Assembly: GCF_000282475.1 (NCBI RefSeq)
Contig: NZ_AKJF01000097.1
Span: 1-64,000 of the forward strand
Reading direction: 5' to 3'
Source: Pseudomonas sp. GM78
GTDB lineage: Bacteria > Pseudomonadota > Gammaproteobacteria > Pseudomonadales > Pseudomonadaceae
DNA length: 64,000 bases
The notes below the pieces were generated by a model, which saw only the letters and a list, made by a program, of their open reading frames with translations, did not search any database and was not told the DNA's origin. Position 1 is the stretch's first letter, and each line of letters opens with the position of its first letter. Below are positions 38,035 to 46,403 of the stretch, piece by piece. The translations under genes and the position numbers were made by a program.

Positions 38035-39033
38035 TTATCCGCGTTTGGCACGGTAGATGCGGAAACCCTGTCCTTCGGCCTTGATTGCACAGGCCCCCAG
38101 GTGCTCTTCGATCAGTGGTTGATACTTCAGGAAGCTATTGGCGACAAGCCGAAGTTCGCCGCCATTTTTCAGATGTTTGGCCGCTTTTCGCAGCAGGTTC
38201 TCTGTCGCGTAGTAATCGGTGTGCACGCCGACATGGAAGGGCGGGTTGCTCAGGATGGCGCTCAATCCCATCGGTGCCGCATCGATGCCGTCGCCGGTGA
38301 TCACATCGGCTTCCAGACCATTGGCCGCCAGGGTCAGGCGACTGCTGGCAGCGGCAAAGGCATCGACATCCAGCAATGTGACCTGATTGTGCGGGTAACG
38401 ACGTTTCACTGCTGCGCCCAACACCCCCGCGCCGCAGCCGAAGTCCAGCAAGTGGCCGCTTGGCAGTTTATCCAGGTGTTCCAGCAACAGCGCACTGCCG
38501 CGATCCAGTCGACCGTGGCTGAACACGCCTGGCAGGCTGATGACTTTCAACGGGCCTTCGGCCAGCGGCAATTCATAGGTCTGGGCCAGGCTTTCCAGCG
38601 GTTTGGCGTCGGGTGCATTGGCCACGGTGACCAGCCACAGCTGGCAATGCCGCGCACTGTCGAGCTTGCGGGGTTTGCCAAACGGGTTCAGCTGTTTGGC
38701 TGCGCCTTCGATGCCGCTTTTTTTCTCACCGACCAGGTACAGCTCGCGGCCGGCCAGCCGGGAGGCGAGTGCGTTGAGGATGTAGTCGGTCAGGTCCTTG
38801 GACTTGGGCAGAAACACCACGGCGCTATCGAATGCGCGCTCAGGCGCGTTGACACCAAAATGGCTGCGTTCGGCAAAGCGCGCATCCAGCGCGGCTTGAT
38901 CGCCGGCGTGCCAGCTCCAGCCATGGGCGTCGGGCAGGCGGCCCAGCAAGTCGTCGGCGGGCAGGCCGGCCAACAGCACTGGGCCCTGGAATAATTCAGC
39001 CTGACGAAGCAGTACTTCACTGCGCGGATCCAT
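38035..39033 (-). CDS. rsmC: 16S rRNA guanine-N2 methyltransferase RsmC-like
   Basis: 332 residues with two tandem methyltransferase-like domains. The C-terminal one has the SAM loop [14 protein letters not shown] and the catalytic NPPFH motif; the N-terminal one is degenerate ([10 protein letters not shown] region), as in RsmC. RsmC methylates G1207 of 16S rRNA; the paralogue RlmG acts on 23S G1835 and has a similar plan, so the target is not certain. Comparison to E. coli RsmC (start [14 protein letters not shown] here) supports RsmC. Confidence 0.85.
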   Translation of the reverse strand: MDPRSEVLLRQAELFQGPVLLAGLPADDLLGRLPDAHGWSWHAGDQAALDARFAERSHFGVNAPERAFDSAVVFLPKSKDLTDYILNALASRLAGRELYLVGEKKSGIEGAAKQLNPFGKPRKLDSARHCQLWLVTVANAPDAKPLESLAQTYELPLAEGPLKVISLPGVFSHGRLDRGSALLLEHLDKLPSGHLLDFGCGAGVLGAAVKRRYPHNQVTLLDVDAFAAASSRLTLAANGLEADVITGDGIDAAPMGLSAILSNPPFHVGVHTDYYATENLLRKAAKHLKNGGELRLVANSFLKYQPLIEEHLGACAIKAEGQGFRIYRAKRG

Positions 39034-39066
39034 AACTGCTCCTGTGAAAAAAAGTGCCGCAGTTTA

Positions 39067-40032
39067 TCAACTGACGACCCGCAGCGCCTTAGCGCTGAAG
39101 TATCCCCTGGCGTTTTCGGTCAATTGACCGACGATTCGTTGCCGCGCTTCGCGACTTCCCCAGGCGTTGTGCGGGGTGACGATCAGGCGTGGAATGTCCT
39201 GGGCCAGCAGTGGATTGCCGTTGACCGGCGGCTCCACGCTCAGCACGTCGGTGGCGGCACCGCCCAAGTGACCGTTGCGCAAGGCATCGGCCAGCGCCTG
39301 CTCGTCGATCAGGCCGCCACGGGCGGTGTTGACCACGAACGCGCCGGGCTTCATCGCCGCCAGTTCACGGGCGCCGATGAAGTGACGGGTGTGTTCGTTG
39401 AGCGGACAGTGCAGGGTCAGCGCATCGATTTGCGGCAACAACTGGTCCAGCGGCAAGCGGTCTGGCCGGGCAGGGCGCCCGGGAATCTGCCCCAGCAGTA
39501 CGCGCATGCCGAACGCTTCGGCCAGGCGCGCGACCGCGCCGCCCAGTTCGCCGTGACCGAGCAGGCCGAGGGTTTTGCCTTGCAGCTCGACGATCGGGTA
39601 ATCCAGCAGGCAGAACTGCTTGGCCTGTTGCCAGCGCCCTTCACCGACGGCTTTCTGGTAGTCGGCCAGGCGCGTGGCCAGGTTGAGCAGCAGCATGATC
39701 GTATGTTGGGCCACGGATGGCGTGCCGTAACCCTGGCAGTTGCACACGGTTATGCCGTGGGCACGGGCGGCCTCGAGGTCGACGTTGTTGGTGCCGGTGG
39801 CGCTGATCAGGATCAGTTTCAGTTCGGGACTGGCCGCGATGGCGGCCGCGTCGATCCGGATCTTGTTGGTGATGGCGACGGTGGCGCCCTTGAGGTGTTC
39901 GATCACCTGATCGGGCAGGGTCTGGGCGAACAGCTGCAGTTCGCTAAAGCATTCGCGCAGGGGGCTGAGGTCGAGATCGCCCAGGTCCAGGGACGGGTGG
40001 TCGAGGAAAACTGCGCGGTGAATGTTCGTCAT
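39067..40032 (-). CDS. D-2-hydroxyacid dehydrogenase (glycerate/hydroxypyruvate type)
   Basis: 321 residues. The NAD loop is GLLGHGELGGAV, and the catalytic Arg, Glu and His appear in NTARGGLID, DVLSVEPP and TPHNAWGS. Overall shape is that of HprA/GyaR-like enzymes that reduce hydroxypyruvate or glyoxylate with NAD(P)H. The ATG at 40032 (AAAGG upstream) is preferred to a TTG at 40035. It sits 33 bases after rsmC's start, in the same direction. Substrate choice is an inference. Confidence 0.85.
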   Translation of the reverse strand: MTNIHRAVFLDHPSLDLGDLDLSPLRECFSELQLFAQTLPDQVIEHLKGATVAITNKIRIDAAAIAASPELKLILISATGTNNVDLEAARAHGITVCNCQGYGTPSVAQHTIMLLLNLATRLADYQKAVGEGRWQQAKQFCLLDYPIVELQGKTLGLLGHGELGGAVARLAEAFGMRVLLGQIPGRPARPDRLPLDQLLPQIDALTLHCPLNEHTRHFIGARELAAMKPGAFVVNTARGGLIDEQALADALRNGHLGGAATDVLSVEPPVNGNPLLAQDIPRLIVTPHNAWGSREARQRIVGQLTENARGYFSAKALRVVS

Positions 40033-40123
40033 CAACTGTACCTTTTGTGCAATGAACTGAAGGCGTAATCTGCCGAGCCTACCAGATGAAATAAATAGTT
40101 ACGCTTGGCCTGAAGGAGCCCTC

Positions 40124-40753
40124 ATGTACTGGACCGAGTTCTTGACCGTTGCACTGATCCACCTGTTGGCCGTCGCCAGCCCCGGCCCGGACTTTGCCGT
40201 GGTGGTACGGGAAAGCGTGACCCATGGTCGTCGCGCCGGCACCTGGACGGCGCTTGGGGTCGGTACGGCGATTTTCCTCCACGTTGGCTACTCGCTGCTG
40301 GGCATCGGCCTGATCGTGTCCCAGTCGATCGTCCTGTTCAACGCCTTGAAATGGGCCGCCGCGGCTTATCTGCTGTACATCGGCTTCAAGGCGCTGCGGG
40401 CGCAACCGGCCAAGGCCGTGACCGATGATCTGCACAAGGAAGCCGGTGAGCGCACCGCGCGGGGCGCCTTTACGTCGGGGTTCGTGACCAACGGCCTGAA
40501 CCCGAAGGCCACGCTGTTTTTCCTGTCGCTGTTCACCGTGGTGATCAATCCGCATACACCGCTGGCCGTGCAGGCCGGTTACGGGGTTTACCTGGCCGTG
40601 GCGACAGCGATCTGGTTTTGCCTGGTGGCCATGCTGTTCAGCCAGCAGCGCGTGCGGGCCGGTTTCGCCCGCATGGGGCATTGGTTCGACCGGACCATGG
40701 GCGCGGTGTTGATCGCCATTGGCGTGAAACTCGCGTTTACCGAGATGCACTGA
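40124..40753 (+). CDS. LysE/RhtB-family amino-acid exporter
   Basis: 209 residues with about six hydrophobic helices. SPGPDFAVVVRESVTHGRRAG is the LysE-family first-loop signature (the SPGPD motif) and GFVTNGLNPKATLFFLSLF the second conserved block. It exports amino acids such as Thr or homoserine lactone; the substrate is unknown. GAAGGAG precedes the ATG. Divergent from the hydroxyacid dehydrogenase. Confidence 0.92.
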   Translation: MYWTEFLTVALIHLLAVASPGPDFAVVVRESVTHGRRAGTWTALGVGTAIFLHVGYSLLGIGLIVSQSIVLFNALKWAAAAYLLYIGFKALRAQPAKAVTDDLHKEAGERTARGAFTSGFVTNGLNPKATLFFLSLFTVVINPHTPLAVQAGYGVYLAVATAIWFCLVAMLFSQQRVRAGFARMGHWFDRTMGAVLIAIGVKLAFTEMH

Positions 40754-40769
40754 TCCAACATCTGCAAGG

Positions 40770-40796
40770 CGAATGCTGGCGCAACGCTAGCATTCG
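40770..40796 (+). terminator. hairpin after the LysE gene
   Basis: CGAATGCT/AGCATTCG arms with an 11-base loop between the exporter and the acyl-CoA ligase. It has no T-run and is only a weak terminator candidate. Confidence 0.4.
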
Positions 40797-40898
40797 TGCG
40801 GTTCTGCAAATCATTCCTTTGGCTGATTTGGTTGGCGATCAGGGGTACTACAGTGCTCACTCTACAGCCACGACCGAGTAGTCAGAAAAGGGATTCTT

Positions 40899-42581
40899 AT
40901 GTTGCAGACTCGCGTTATCCCCCCAGCCGAAGGCGCTTACCAGTATCCGCTGCTGATCAAACGGCTGCTGATGTCCGGCGCGCGTTATGAGAAAACCCGC
41001 GAGATCGTCTACCGCGACCAATTGCGCTACAGCTATCCGACCCTGATCGAACGGGTCGCACGCCTGGCCAATGTGCTGACGGCTGCCGGGGTCAAGCCCG
41101 GGGATACCGTGGCGGTGATGGATTGGGACAGCCACCGCTACCTGGAGTGCATGTTTGCCATTCCGATGATCGGCGCGGTGATCCACACCATCAACGTGCG
41201 CCTGTCGCCGGAACAGATCCTCTACACCATGAATCACGCCGTGGACCGCTTTGTCCTGGTCAACAGTGAATTCGTCGGACTGTACAACGCGATCGCCGGG
41301 CAACTGACCACGGTCGAGAAAACCCTGCTCCTGACCGACCTGCCGGAAAAGACCGCCGACTTGCCAAACCTCGTCGGTGAGTACGAGCAATTGCTGGCAG
41401 CGGCAAGCCCGCAGTACGACTTCCAGGACTTCGACGAAAACTCGGTGGCGACCACGTTCTACACCACCGGCACCACCGGCAACCCCAAGGGCGTGTACTT
41501 CACCCATCGGCAGCTGGTGCTGCACACCATGGGGGTGTCGACGATCATGGGGGCGATCGACAGCGTGCGCCTGCTGGGCACCAACGACGTGTACATGCCC
41601 ATCACGCCGATGTTCCACGTGCATGCCTGGGGCCTGCCCTATGTGGCGACCATGCTCGGGCTCAAGCAGGTGTATCCGGGACGCTACGATCCGGAGTACC
41701 TGGTGGAGTTGTGGCGCAAGGAAAAAGTCTCCTTCTCGCACTGCGTGCCGACCATCCTGCAAATGGTCCTCAATGCCAAGGCTGCCCAAGACACCGACTT
41801 CGGTGGCTGGAAAATCGTCATCGGTGGCAGTGCGCTCAATCATGCGTTGTACGACGCGGCCAAGGCCAAGGGCATTCAATTGACCGCTGCCTACGGCATG
41901 TCGGAAACCGGGCCGCTGGTATCGTGCGCGCACCTCAATGATGAGCTGATGGCCGGCACGGAAGACGAACGCACCACCTACCGGATCAAGGCCGGCGTGC
42001 CAGGGCCGTTGGTGGAGGCGGCGATCGTCGACACCGAAGGCAACTTCCTGCCCGCCGATGGCGAAACCCAGGGCGAACTGGTGTTGCGCGCGCCGTGGCT
42101 CACCGAGGGCTATTTCAACGAACCGCAGAAGGGCGCCGAGCTCTGGGCTGGCGGCTGGCTGCACACCGGGGATGTGGCGACTCTGGACAGCATGGGCGTG
42201 ATCGACATTCGCGACCGGATCAAGGACGTGATCAAGACCGGGGGCGAGTGGATCTCCTCCCTGGACCTCGAGGACCTGATCAGTCGCCACGCGGCGGTAC
42301 GCGAAGTAGCAGTGGTGGGGATTGCCGATCCGCAGTGGGGCGAGCGGCCGTTTGCCTTGCTGGTGCTGCGCGAGGGCCATGCCATCGGCGCCCGGGAACT
42401 CAAGGAACATCTCAAGCCGTTCGTGGAACTGGGGCACCTGAGCAAGTGGGCCATCCCGAGTCAGATCGCCATTGTTACTGAAATTCCCAAGACCAGTGTC
42501 GGTAAGCTCGACAAGAAGCGCATTCGCGTTGACATCACCGAATGGCAGGCCAACAACAGCACCTTCCTCTCGACGCTTTAA
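40899..42581 (+). CDS. fatty acyl-CoA synthetase (AlkK/medium- to long-chain type)
   Basis: 560 residues. AMP-binding motifs TFYTTGTTGNPKGV, AYGMSETGPLVS, GWLHTGDVA and the C-terminal GKLDKKRIR (catalytic Lys) are all in place, so the enzyme can activate fatty acids with ATP and CoA. From memory, its homologue (PA3924) lies with DUF1302, DUF1329 and LuxR genes. AGAAAAGGG lies just before the ATG. The group suggests uptake and activation of a hydrophobic acid or ester. Confidence 0.92.
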   Translation: MLQTRVIPPAEGAYQYPLLIKRLLMSGARYEKTREIVYRDQLRYSYPTLIERVARLANVLTAAGVKPGDTVAVMDWDSHRYLECMFAIPMIGAVIHTINVRLSPEQILYTMNHAVDRFVLVNSEFVGLYNAIAGQLTTVEKTLLLTDLPEKTADLPNLVGEYEQLLAAASPQYDFQDFDENSVATTFYTTGTTGNPKGVYFTHRQLVLHTMGVSTIMGAIDSVRLLGTNDVYMPITPMFHVHAWGLPYVATMLGLKQVYPGRYDPEYLVELWRKEKVSFSHCVPTILQMVLNAKAAQDTDFGGWKIVIGGSALNHALYDAAKAKGIQLTAAYGMSETGPLVSCAHLNDELMAGTEDERTTYRIKAGVPGPLVEAAIVDTEGNFLPADGETQGELVLRAPWLTEGYFNEPQKGAELWAGGWLHTGDVATLDSMGVIDIRDRIKDVIKTGGEWISSLDLEDLISRHAAVREVAVVGIADPQWGERPFALLVLREGHAIGARELKEHLKPFVELGHLSKWAIPSQIAIVTEIPKTSVGKLDKKRIRVDITEWQANNSTFLSTL

Positions 42582-42918
42582 GCGTCCCTTGGCGTGCCCA
42601 AAAGGGCACGCCAGCCCCACCAAGCAAGCGCTTGGCTTGTCAAATCCGTATTTTCAGCCATTCTTGCCGGGCCGACGGGTGTCGGCATGGCAAAGGACTG
42701 TTCCAGAGTGGCTGGCAGGCGCAAATCACACTTTAGAGGGATCAAGCACTACTACCTGCTGGCTATAGTCCGCTCAAGGATTTTTAAGAACGGAGCAAAC
42801 GCACAAACCGGGGCGATGCAACTTTGGAATGACTTTGGGAAGCCATGGCTCCCTGTTATCCAAGCGTTTTTAGAAGTGCTATTTGCCATAACAATAAAAT
42901 GCACATGGAGTAGCGTCG
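42582..42918. promoter_or_regulatory. regulatory region before the DUF1302 gene
   Basis: 337 bases without a gene. It begins with a GGCGTGCCC/GGGCACGCC hairpin (42591-42612). Further on are two direct ACTTTGG repeats (42821-42827 and 42832-42838), eleven bases apart. An AACAATAA element (42890-42897) lies 13 bases before the TGGAG ribosome site and fits the Hfq/Crc motif AANAANAA. Confidence 0.5.
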
Positions 42919-44838
42919 ATGACATCAGTAAACCAGTTCTGGCGCCGGGCTAAACTGCCTCTGGCCGTCAGCCTTGCCTCTACGCTCGCCGGGCCTGCAT
43001 TCGGCGTCAGTTTCAACATCGGTGAAATCGAAGGTCAATTCGACTCTTCCCTGTCGATCGGTGCGAGTTGGTCTACTGAAAGCGCCAACAAAAACCTCAT
43101 CGGCGTCAACAACGGCGGTCGCGGCCTGTCCCAGACTTCCGATGACGGTCACTTGAACTTCAAAAGCGGTGAAACCTTCTCGAAAATCTTCAAGGGCATC
43201 CATGACCTTGAGTTGAAGTATGGCGACACCGGCATTTTCGTCCGTGGCAAATACTGGTACGACTTTGAACTCAAGGACGAAAGCCGTCCGTTCAAGGACA
43301 TCAGCGACGACAATCGCAAGGAAGGCGCCAAGTCTGCTGGCGGCCAAATCCTCGACGCCTTCGTCTATCACAACTACGCCATTGCTGATCAGCCGGGTTC
43401 CGTACGCTTGGGCAAGCAAGTGGTGAGCTGGGGTGAAAGTACCTTCATCGGCGGCGGTATCAACTCGATCAACCCGATCGACGTGTCCGCATTCCGTCGT
43501 CCCGGTGCCGAGATCAAGGAAGGCCTGATCCCGGTCAACATGTTCTATGTGTCCCAGAGCCTCACCGAGAATCTCTCGACCGAAGCGTTCTACCAGATCG
43601 AATGGGACCAGACGGTTGCCGACAACTGCGGCACCTTCTTCTCGCAACCGGACGTGATCGCCGATGGTTGCGACAACAACCTGGCTGTACTGCGTACCCA
43701 ACAAGGCCTTCGCAGCGCATTGGGTCCCCTGGCGACGCCAGCCCTCAATGTCCTGTCTGCCCGGGGCGTGACCTGGGGCAATCCGGACGAAGGCGTGATC
43801 GTTCGTCGCGGCCCGGATCGTGACGCTCGAGACAGTGGTCAGTTCGGTGTTTCCTTCAAGTACATGTTCGATCCGCTGGATACCGAATTCGGTGCCTATT
43901 TCATGAACTACCACAGCCGTGCACCGATCTTCAGCGGCCATGGTGCGCCAGCGAGCGCCTATAACCCGCAGGCCCTGGGTGGCGCACTGGTTGGCGCCGG
44001 TATTCCACCCCGGCTCGTGCCCAGCTTGACTGCACAGTTGCTGCCTTTGGTAGTGGCAGGTAACTCCAGCTACTACGTCGAATACCCTGAAGACATCCGC
44101 CTGTACGGCTTGAGCTTCTCGACCACCTTGCCGACAGGCACCGCGTGGAGTGGCGAAGTCAGCTACCGGCCGAATGCGCCAGTCCAGCTCAACACCACCG
44201 ACATCCTGTTCTCCGGCCTGACGCCGCTGAACCCTAACGTTTCCGTGCTCCAGGGCACGCCAGGGCAGGATCAGCAAGGTTATCGCCGCAAGGAAGTGAC
44301 CCAGCTGCAAACGACCTTGACCCACTTCTTCGACCAGGTGATGGGCGCCGAGCGTCTGACCCTGGTGGGTGAGGTTGGCTGGACCCACGTTGGCGGCCTG
44401 GAAAGCAACTCCAAGGCACGTTACGGCCGTGACCCGAGCTACGGCCCTGGCCCATTGCCGAACAACCAATGCGTGGCGTTGAACACCGGAACGCTGGCAG
44501 GCGGCCCACAAAACAACGTCAGTCGCTACTGCGAAAACGACGGCTTCACCACGGCCAACTCCTGGGGTTATCGCGGTCGTGCCATCTGGGAATACAACGA
44601 CGTGTTCGCCGGTGTGAACCTCAAGCCGAACGTTGCATGGTCCCACGACGTGGAAGGTTACTCCCCTGGTCCTGGCGGCAACTTCGAGGAAGGTCGCAAA
44701 GCGGTCAGCCTGGGTGTCGATGCCGAGTACCAGAACACCTACACCGCAAGCCTGGCGTACACCAACTTCTTCGACGGCAAGTACACCACCGTGGATGACC
44801 GCGACTTCGTTGCGCTCAGCTTCGGCGTGAACTTCTAA
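42919..44838 (+). CDS. DUF1302 outer-membrane beta-barrel protein
   Basis: 639 residues. A signal peptide (hydrophobic to about AGPAFG) is followed by GVSFNIGEIEGQFDSSLSIG, the DUF1302 start, and many short amphipathic strands ending YTTVDDRDFVALSFGVNF, with a terminal Phe as in outer-membrane proteins. The family occurs beside DUF1329 proteins and is thought to form an outer-membrane channel for hydrophobic substrates or polyesters. It shares a likely operon with DUF1329 (26-base gap). Confidence 0.9.
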   Translation: MTSVNQFWRRAKLPLAVSLASTLAGPAFGVSFNIGEIEGQFDSSLSIGASWSTESANKNLIGVNNGGRGLSQTSDDGHLNFKSGETFSKIFKGIHDLELKYGDTGIFVRGKYWYDFELKDESRPFKDISDDNRKEGAKSAGGQILDAFVYHNYAIADQPGSVRLGKQVVSWGESTFIGGGINSINPIDVSAFRRPGAEIKEGLIPVNMFYVSQSLTENLSTEAFYQIEWDQTVADNCGTFFSQPDVIADGCDNNLAVLRTQQGLRSALGPLATPALNVLSARGVTWGNPDEGVIVRRGPDRDARDSGQFGVSFKYMFDPLDTEFGAYFMNYHSRAPIFSGHGAPASAYNPQALGGALVGAGIPPRLVPSLTAQLLPLVVAGNSSYYVEYPEDIRLYGLSFSTTLPTGTAWSGEVSYRPNAPVQLNTTDILFSGLTPLNPNVSVLQGTPGQDQQGYRRKEVTQLQTTLTHFFDQVMGAERLTLVGEVGWTHVGGLESNSKARYGRDPSYGPGPLPNNQCVALNTGTLAGGPQNNVSRYCENDGFTTANSWGYRGRAIWEYNDVFAGVNLKPNVAWSHDVEGYSPGPGGNFEEGRKAVSLGVDAEYQNTYTASLAYTNFFDGKYTTVDDRDFVALSFGVNF

Positions 44839-44864
44839 GCACTATTTTCAGGACGAGTACACAC

Positions 44865-46229
44865 ATGAAAATAACCAAGAGTCTGTTTCACGCTGGTGTC
44901 CTGGGACTTTCGCTGCTGGCGACCGGCGTAATGGCAGCGGTCCCGGCGGCAGAAGCGGACAAGCTGGGCAAGAGCCTGACGCCGATGGGCGCCGAAATGG
45001 CAGGCAATGCCGACGGTTCGATTCCGGCCTGGAAACCGATGCCGAAAAATGCCGGCACCGTCGACAGCAAAGGTTTCCTGTCCGATCCGTATGCCAGCGA
45101 AAAACCGCTGTTTACCATCACCGCGCAGAACGTCGACCAGTACAAGGCAAAGCTCGCTCCGGGGCAGTACGCGATGTTCAAACGCTACCCGGAAACCTAC
45201 AAGATGCCGGTTTACCCGTCCCATCGCGGTGCCACCGTACCGGATAACGTGTTCGCCTCCATCAAGAAGAACGCCACCACCACCGAGCTGGTATCCGGCG
45301 GTAACGGGCTGAAAAACTTTGAAACCGCGGTACCGTTCCCGATTCCAAAAAGCGGCGTGGAAGTCATCTGGAACCACATCACCCGTTATCGCGGCGGCAG
45401 CGTAACCCGACTGGTCACCCAAGCCACGCCACAGCCGAACGGTTCGTTCAGCCTGGTGTACTTCCAGGACCAGTTCGTGTTCCGCGACAAGATGAAGGAC
45501 TACGATCCGGCGAACCCGGGCAACATCCTGTTCTACTTCAAGCAGAAAGTGACGGCGCCGGCACGTCTGGCCGGTGGTGTGCTGTTGGTGCACGAAACCC
45601 TCGACCAAGTGGCGGAACCGCGTTCGGCGTGGGTCTACAACGCCGGTCAACGTCGAGTGCGTCGTGCGCCACAAGTGTCCTATGACGGCCCGGGTACCGC
45701 GGCAGACGGCCTGCGTACTTCCGACAACCTGGACATGTACAACGGTGCGCCGGATCGTTACGACTGGAAGCTCGAAGGCAAGAAAGAGATGTACATCGCC
45801 TCCGACGCCTACAAACTCGATGATCCGAAGCTCAAGTACGGCGACATCATCAAGGCTGGCCACATCAACCAGGACCTGGCTCGCTACGAGCTGCGCCGGG
45901 TCTGGCATGTGGTGGCAACCTTGAAGGAAGGCCAGCGCCACATCTACGCCAAGCGTGACTTCTACATCGATGAAGACACCTGGCAGGCGGCGGTGATCGA
46001 CCACTACGACGGTCGTAATCAACTCTGGCGTGTTGCGGAAGCGCATGCCCAGAACTATTACAACGTCCAGGTTCCGTGGTACACCCTGGAAGCGCTGTAC
46101 GACCTGCAATCGGGTCGTTACCTGGCACTGGGCATGAAGAACGAAGAGAAGTCGGCATATGACTTCGGCTTCACCGCCACCACCAGCGACTTCACCCCGG
46201 CGGCACTGCGCCAGGATGGTGTTCGCTAA
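44865..46229 (+). CDS. DUF1329 exported protein
   Basis: 454 residues with a signal peptide ending near VMAA. The mature part carries KLGKSLTPMGAEMAGNADGSIPAW and HVVATLKEGQRHIYAKRDFYIDEDTWQ, the DUF1329 features with a LolB-like fold. DUF1329 proteins are periplasmic or outer-membrane proteins paired with DUF1302 partners; both are often induced with aromatic or fatty substrate routes. A good terminator follows. Confidence 0.9.
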   Translation: MKITKSLFHAGVLGLSLLATGVMAAVPAAEADKLGKSLTPMGAEMAGNADGSIPAWKPMPKNAGTVDSKGFLSDPYASEKPLFTITAQNVDQYKAKLAPGQYAMFKRYPETYKMPVYPSHRGATVPDNVFASIKKNATTTELVSGGNGLKNFETAVPFPIPKSGVEVIWNHITRYRGGSVTRLVTQATPQPNGSFSLVYFQDQFVFRDKMKDYDPANPGNILFYFKQKVTAPARLAGGVLLVHETLDQVAEPRSAWVYNAGQRRVRRAPQVSYDGPGTAADGLRTSDNLDMYNGAPDRYDWKLEGKKEMYIASDAYKLDDPKLKYGDIIKAGHINQDLARYELRRVWHVVATLKEGQRHIYAKRDFYIDEDTWQAAVIDHYDGRNQLWRVAEAHAQNYYNVQVPWYTLEALYDLQSGRYLALGMKNEEKSAYDFGFTATTSDFTPAALRQDGVR

Positions 46230-46260
46230 CTGGCACGCCATAGAGGCCGCATCCTCTGCA

Positions 46261-46288
46261 AACGCCCCGACTGGTTCGGGGCGTTTTT
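46261..46288 (+). terminator. terminator after DUF1302-DUF1329
   Basis: AACGCCCCGA/TCGGGGCGTT with a CTGGT loop region, then TTTTT. It closes the plus-strand operon before the LuxR gene. Confidence 0.88.
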
Positions 46289-46302
46289 GTGTGTGTAGAC
46301 TT

Positions 46303-46320
46303 TTTGTAGCCATTTGTAGC
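46303..46320 (+). promoter_or_regulatory. tandem TTTGTAGC repeat before the LuxR gene
   Basis: TTTGTAGC at 46303-46310 and 46313-46320, ten bases apart, on the same helix face. It is a possible operator for the LuxR gene, about 85 bases before its start. Confidence 0.35.
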
Positions 46321-46403
46321 AATAACCTTCATTCCCTCCTCGTTTACCGCTAGTCTGCGGACATCTGCAACGCCGCCACCCGCAACACAAACAAGAGCCG
46401 GCC

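Noticed and set aside
40857-42623. 588-codon open frame antisense to the acyl-CoA ligase
   Set aside because: It lies fully over a gene with complete AMP-ligase motifs; the predicted protein is His/Gln/Val-rich, typical of antisense frames in GC-rich codons.
42925-44646. 573-codon minus-strand frame over DUF1302
   Set aside because: No signal or family marks; the plus frame has signal peptide and barrel strands.
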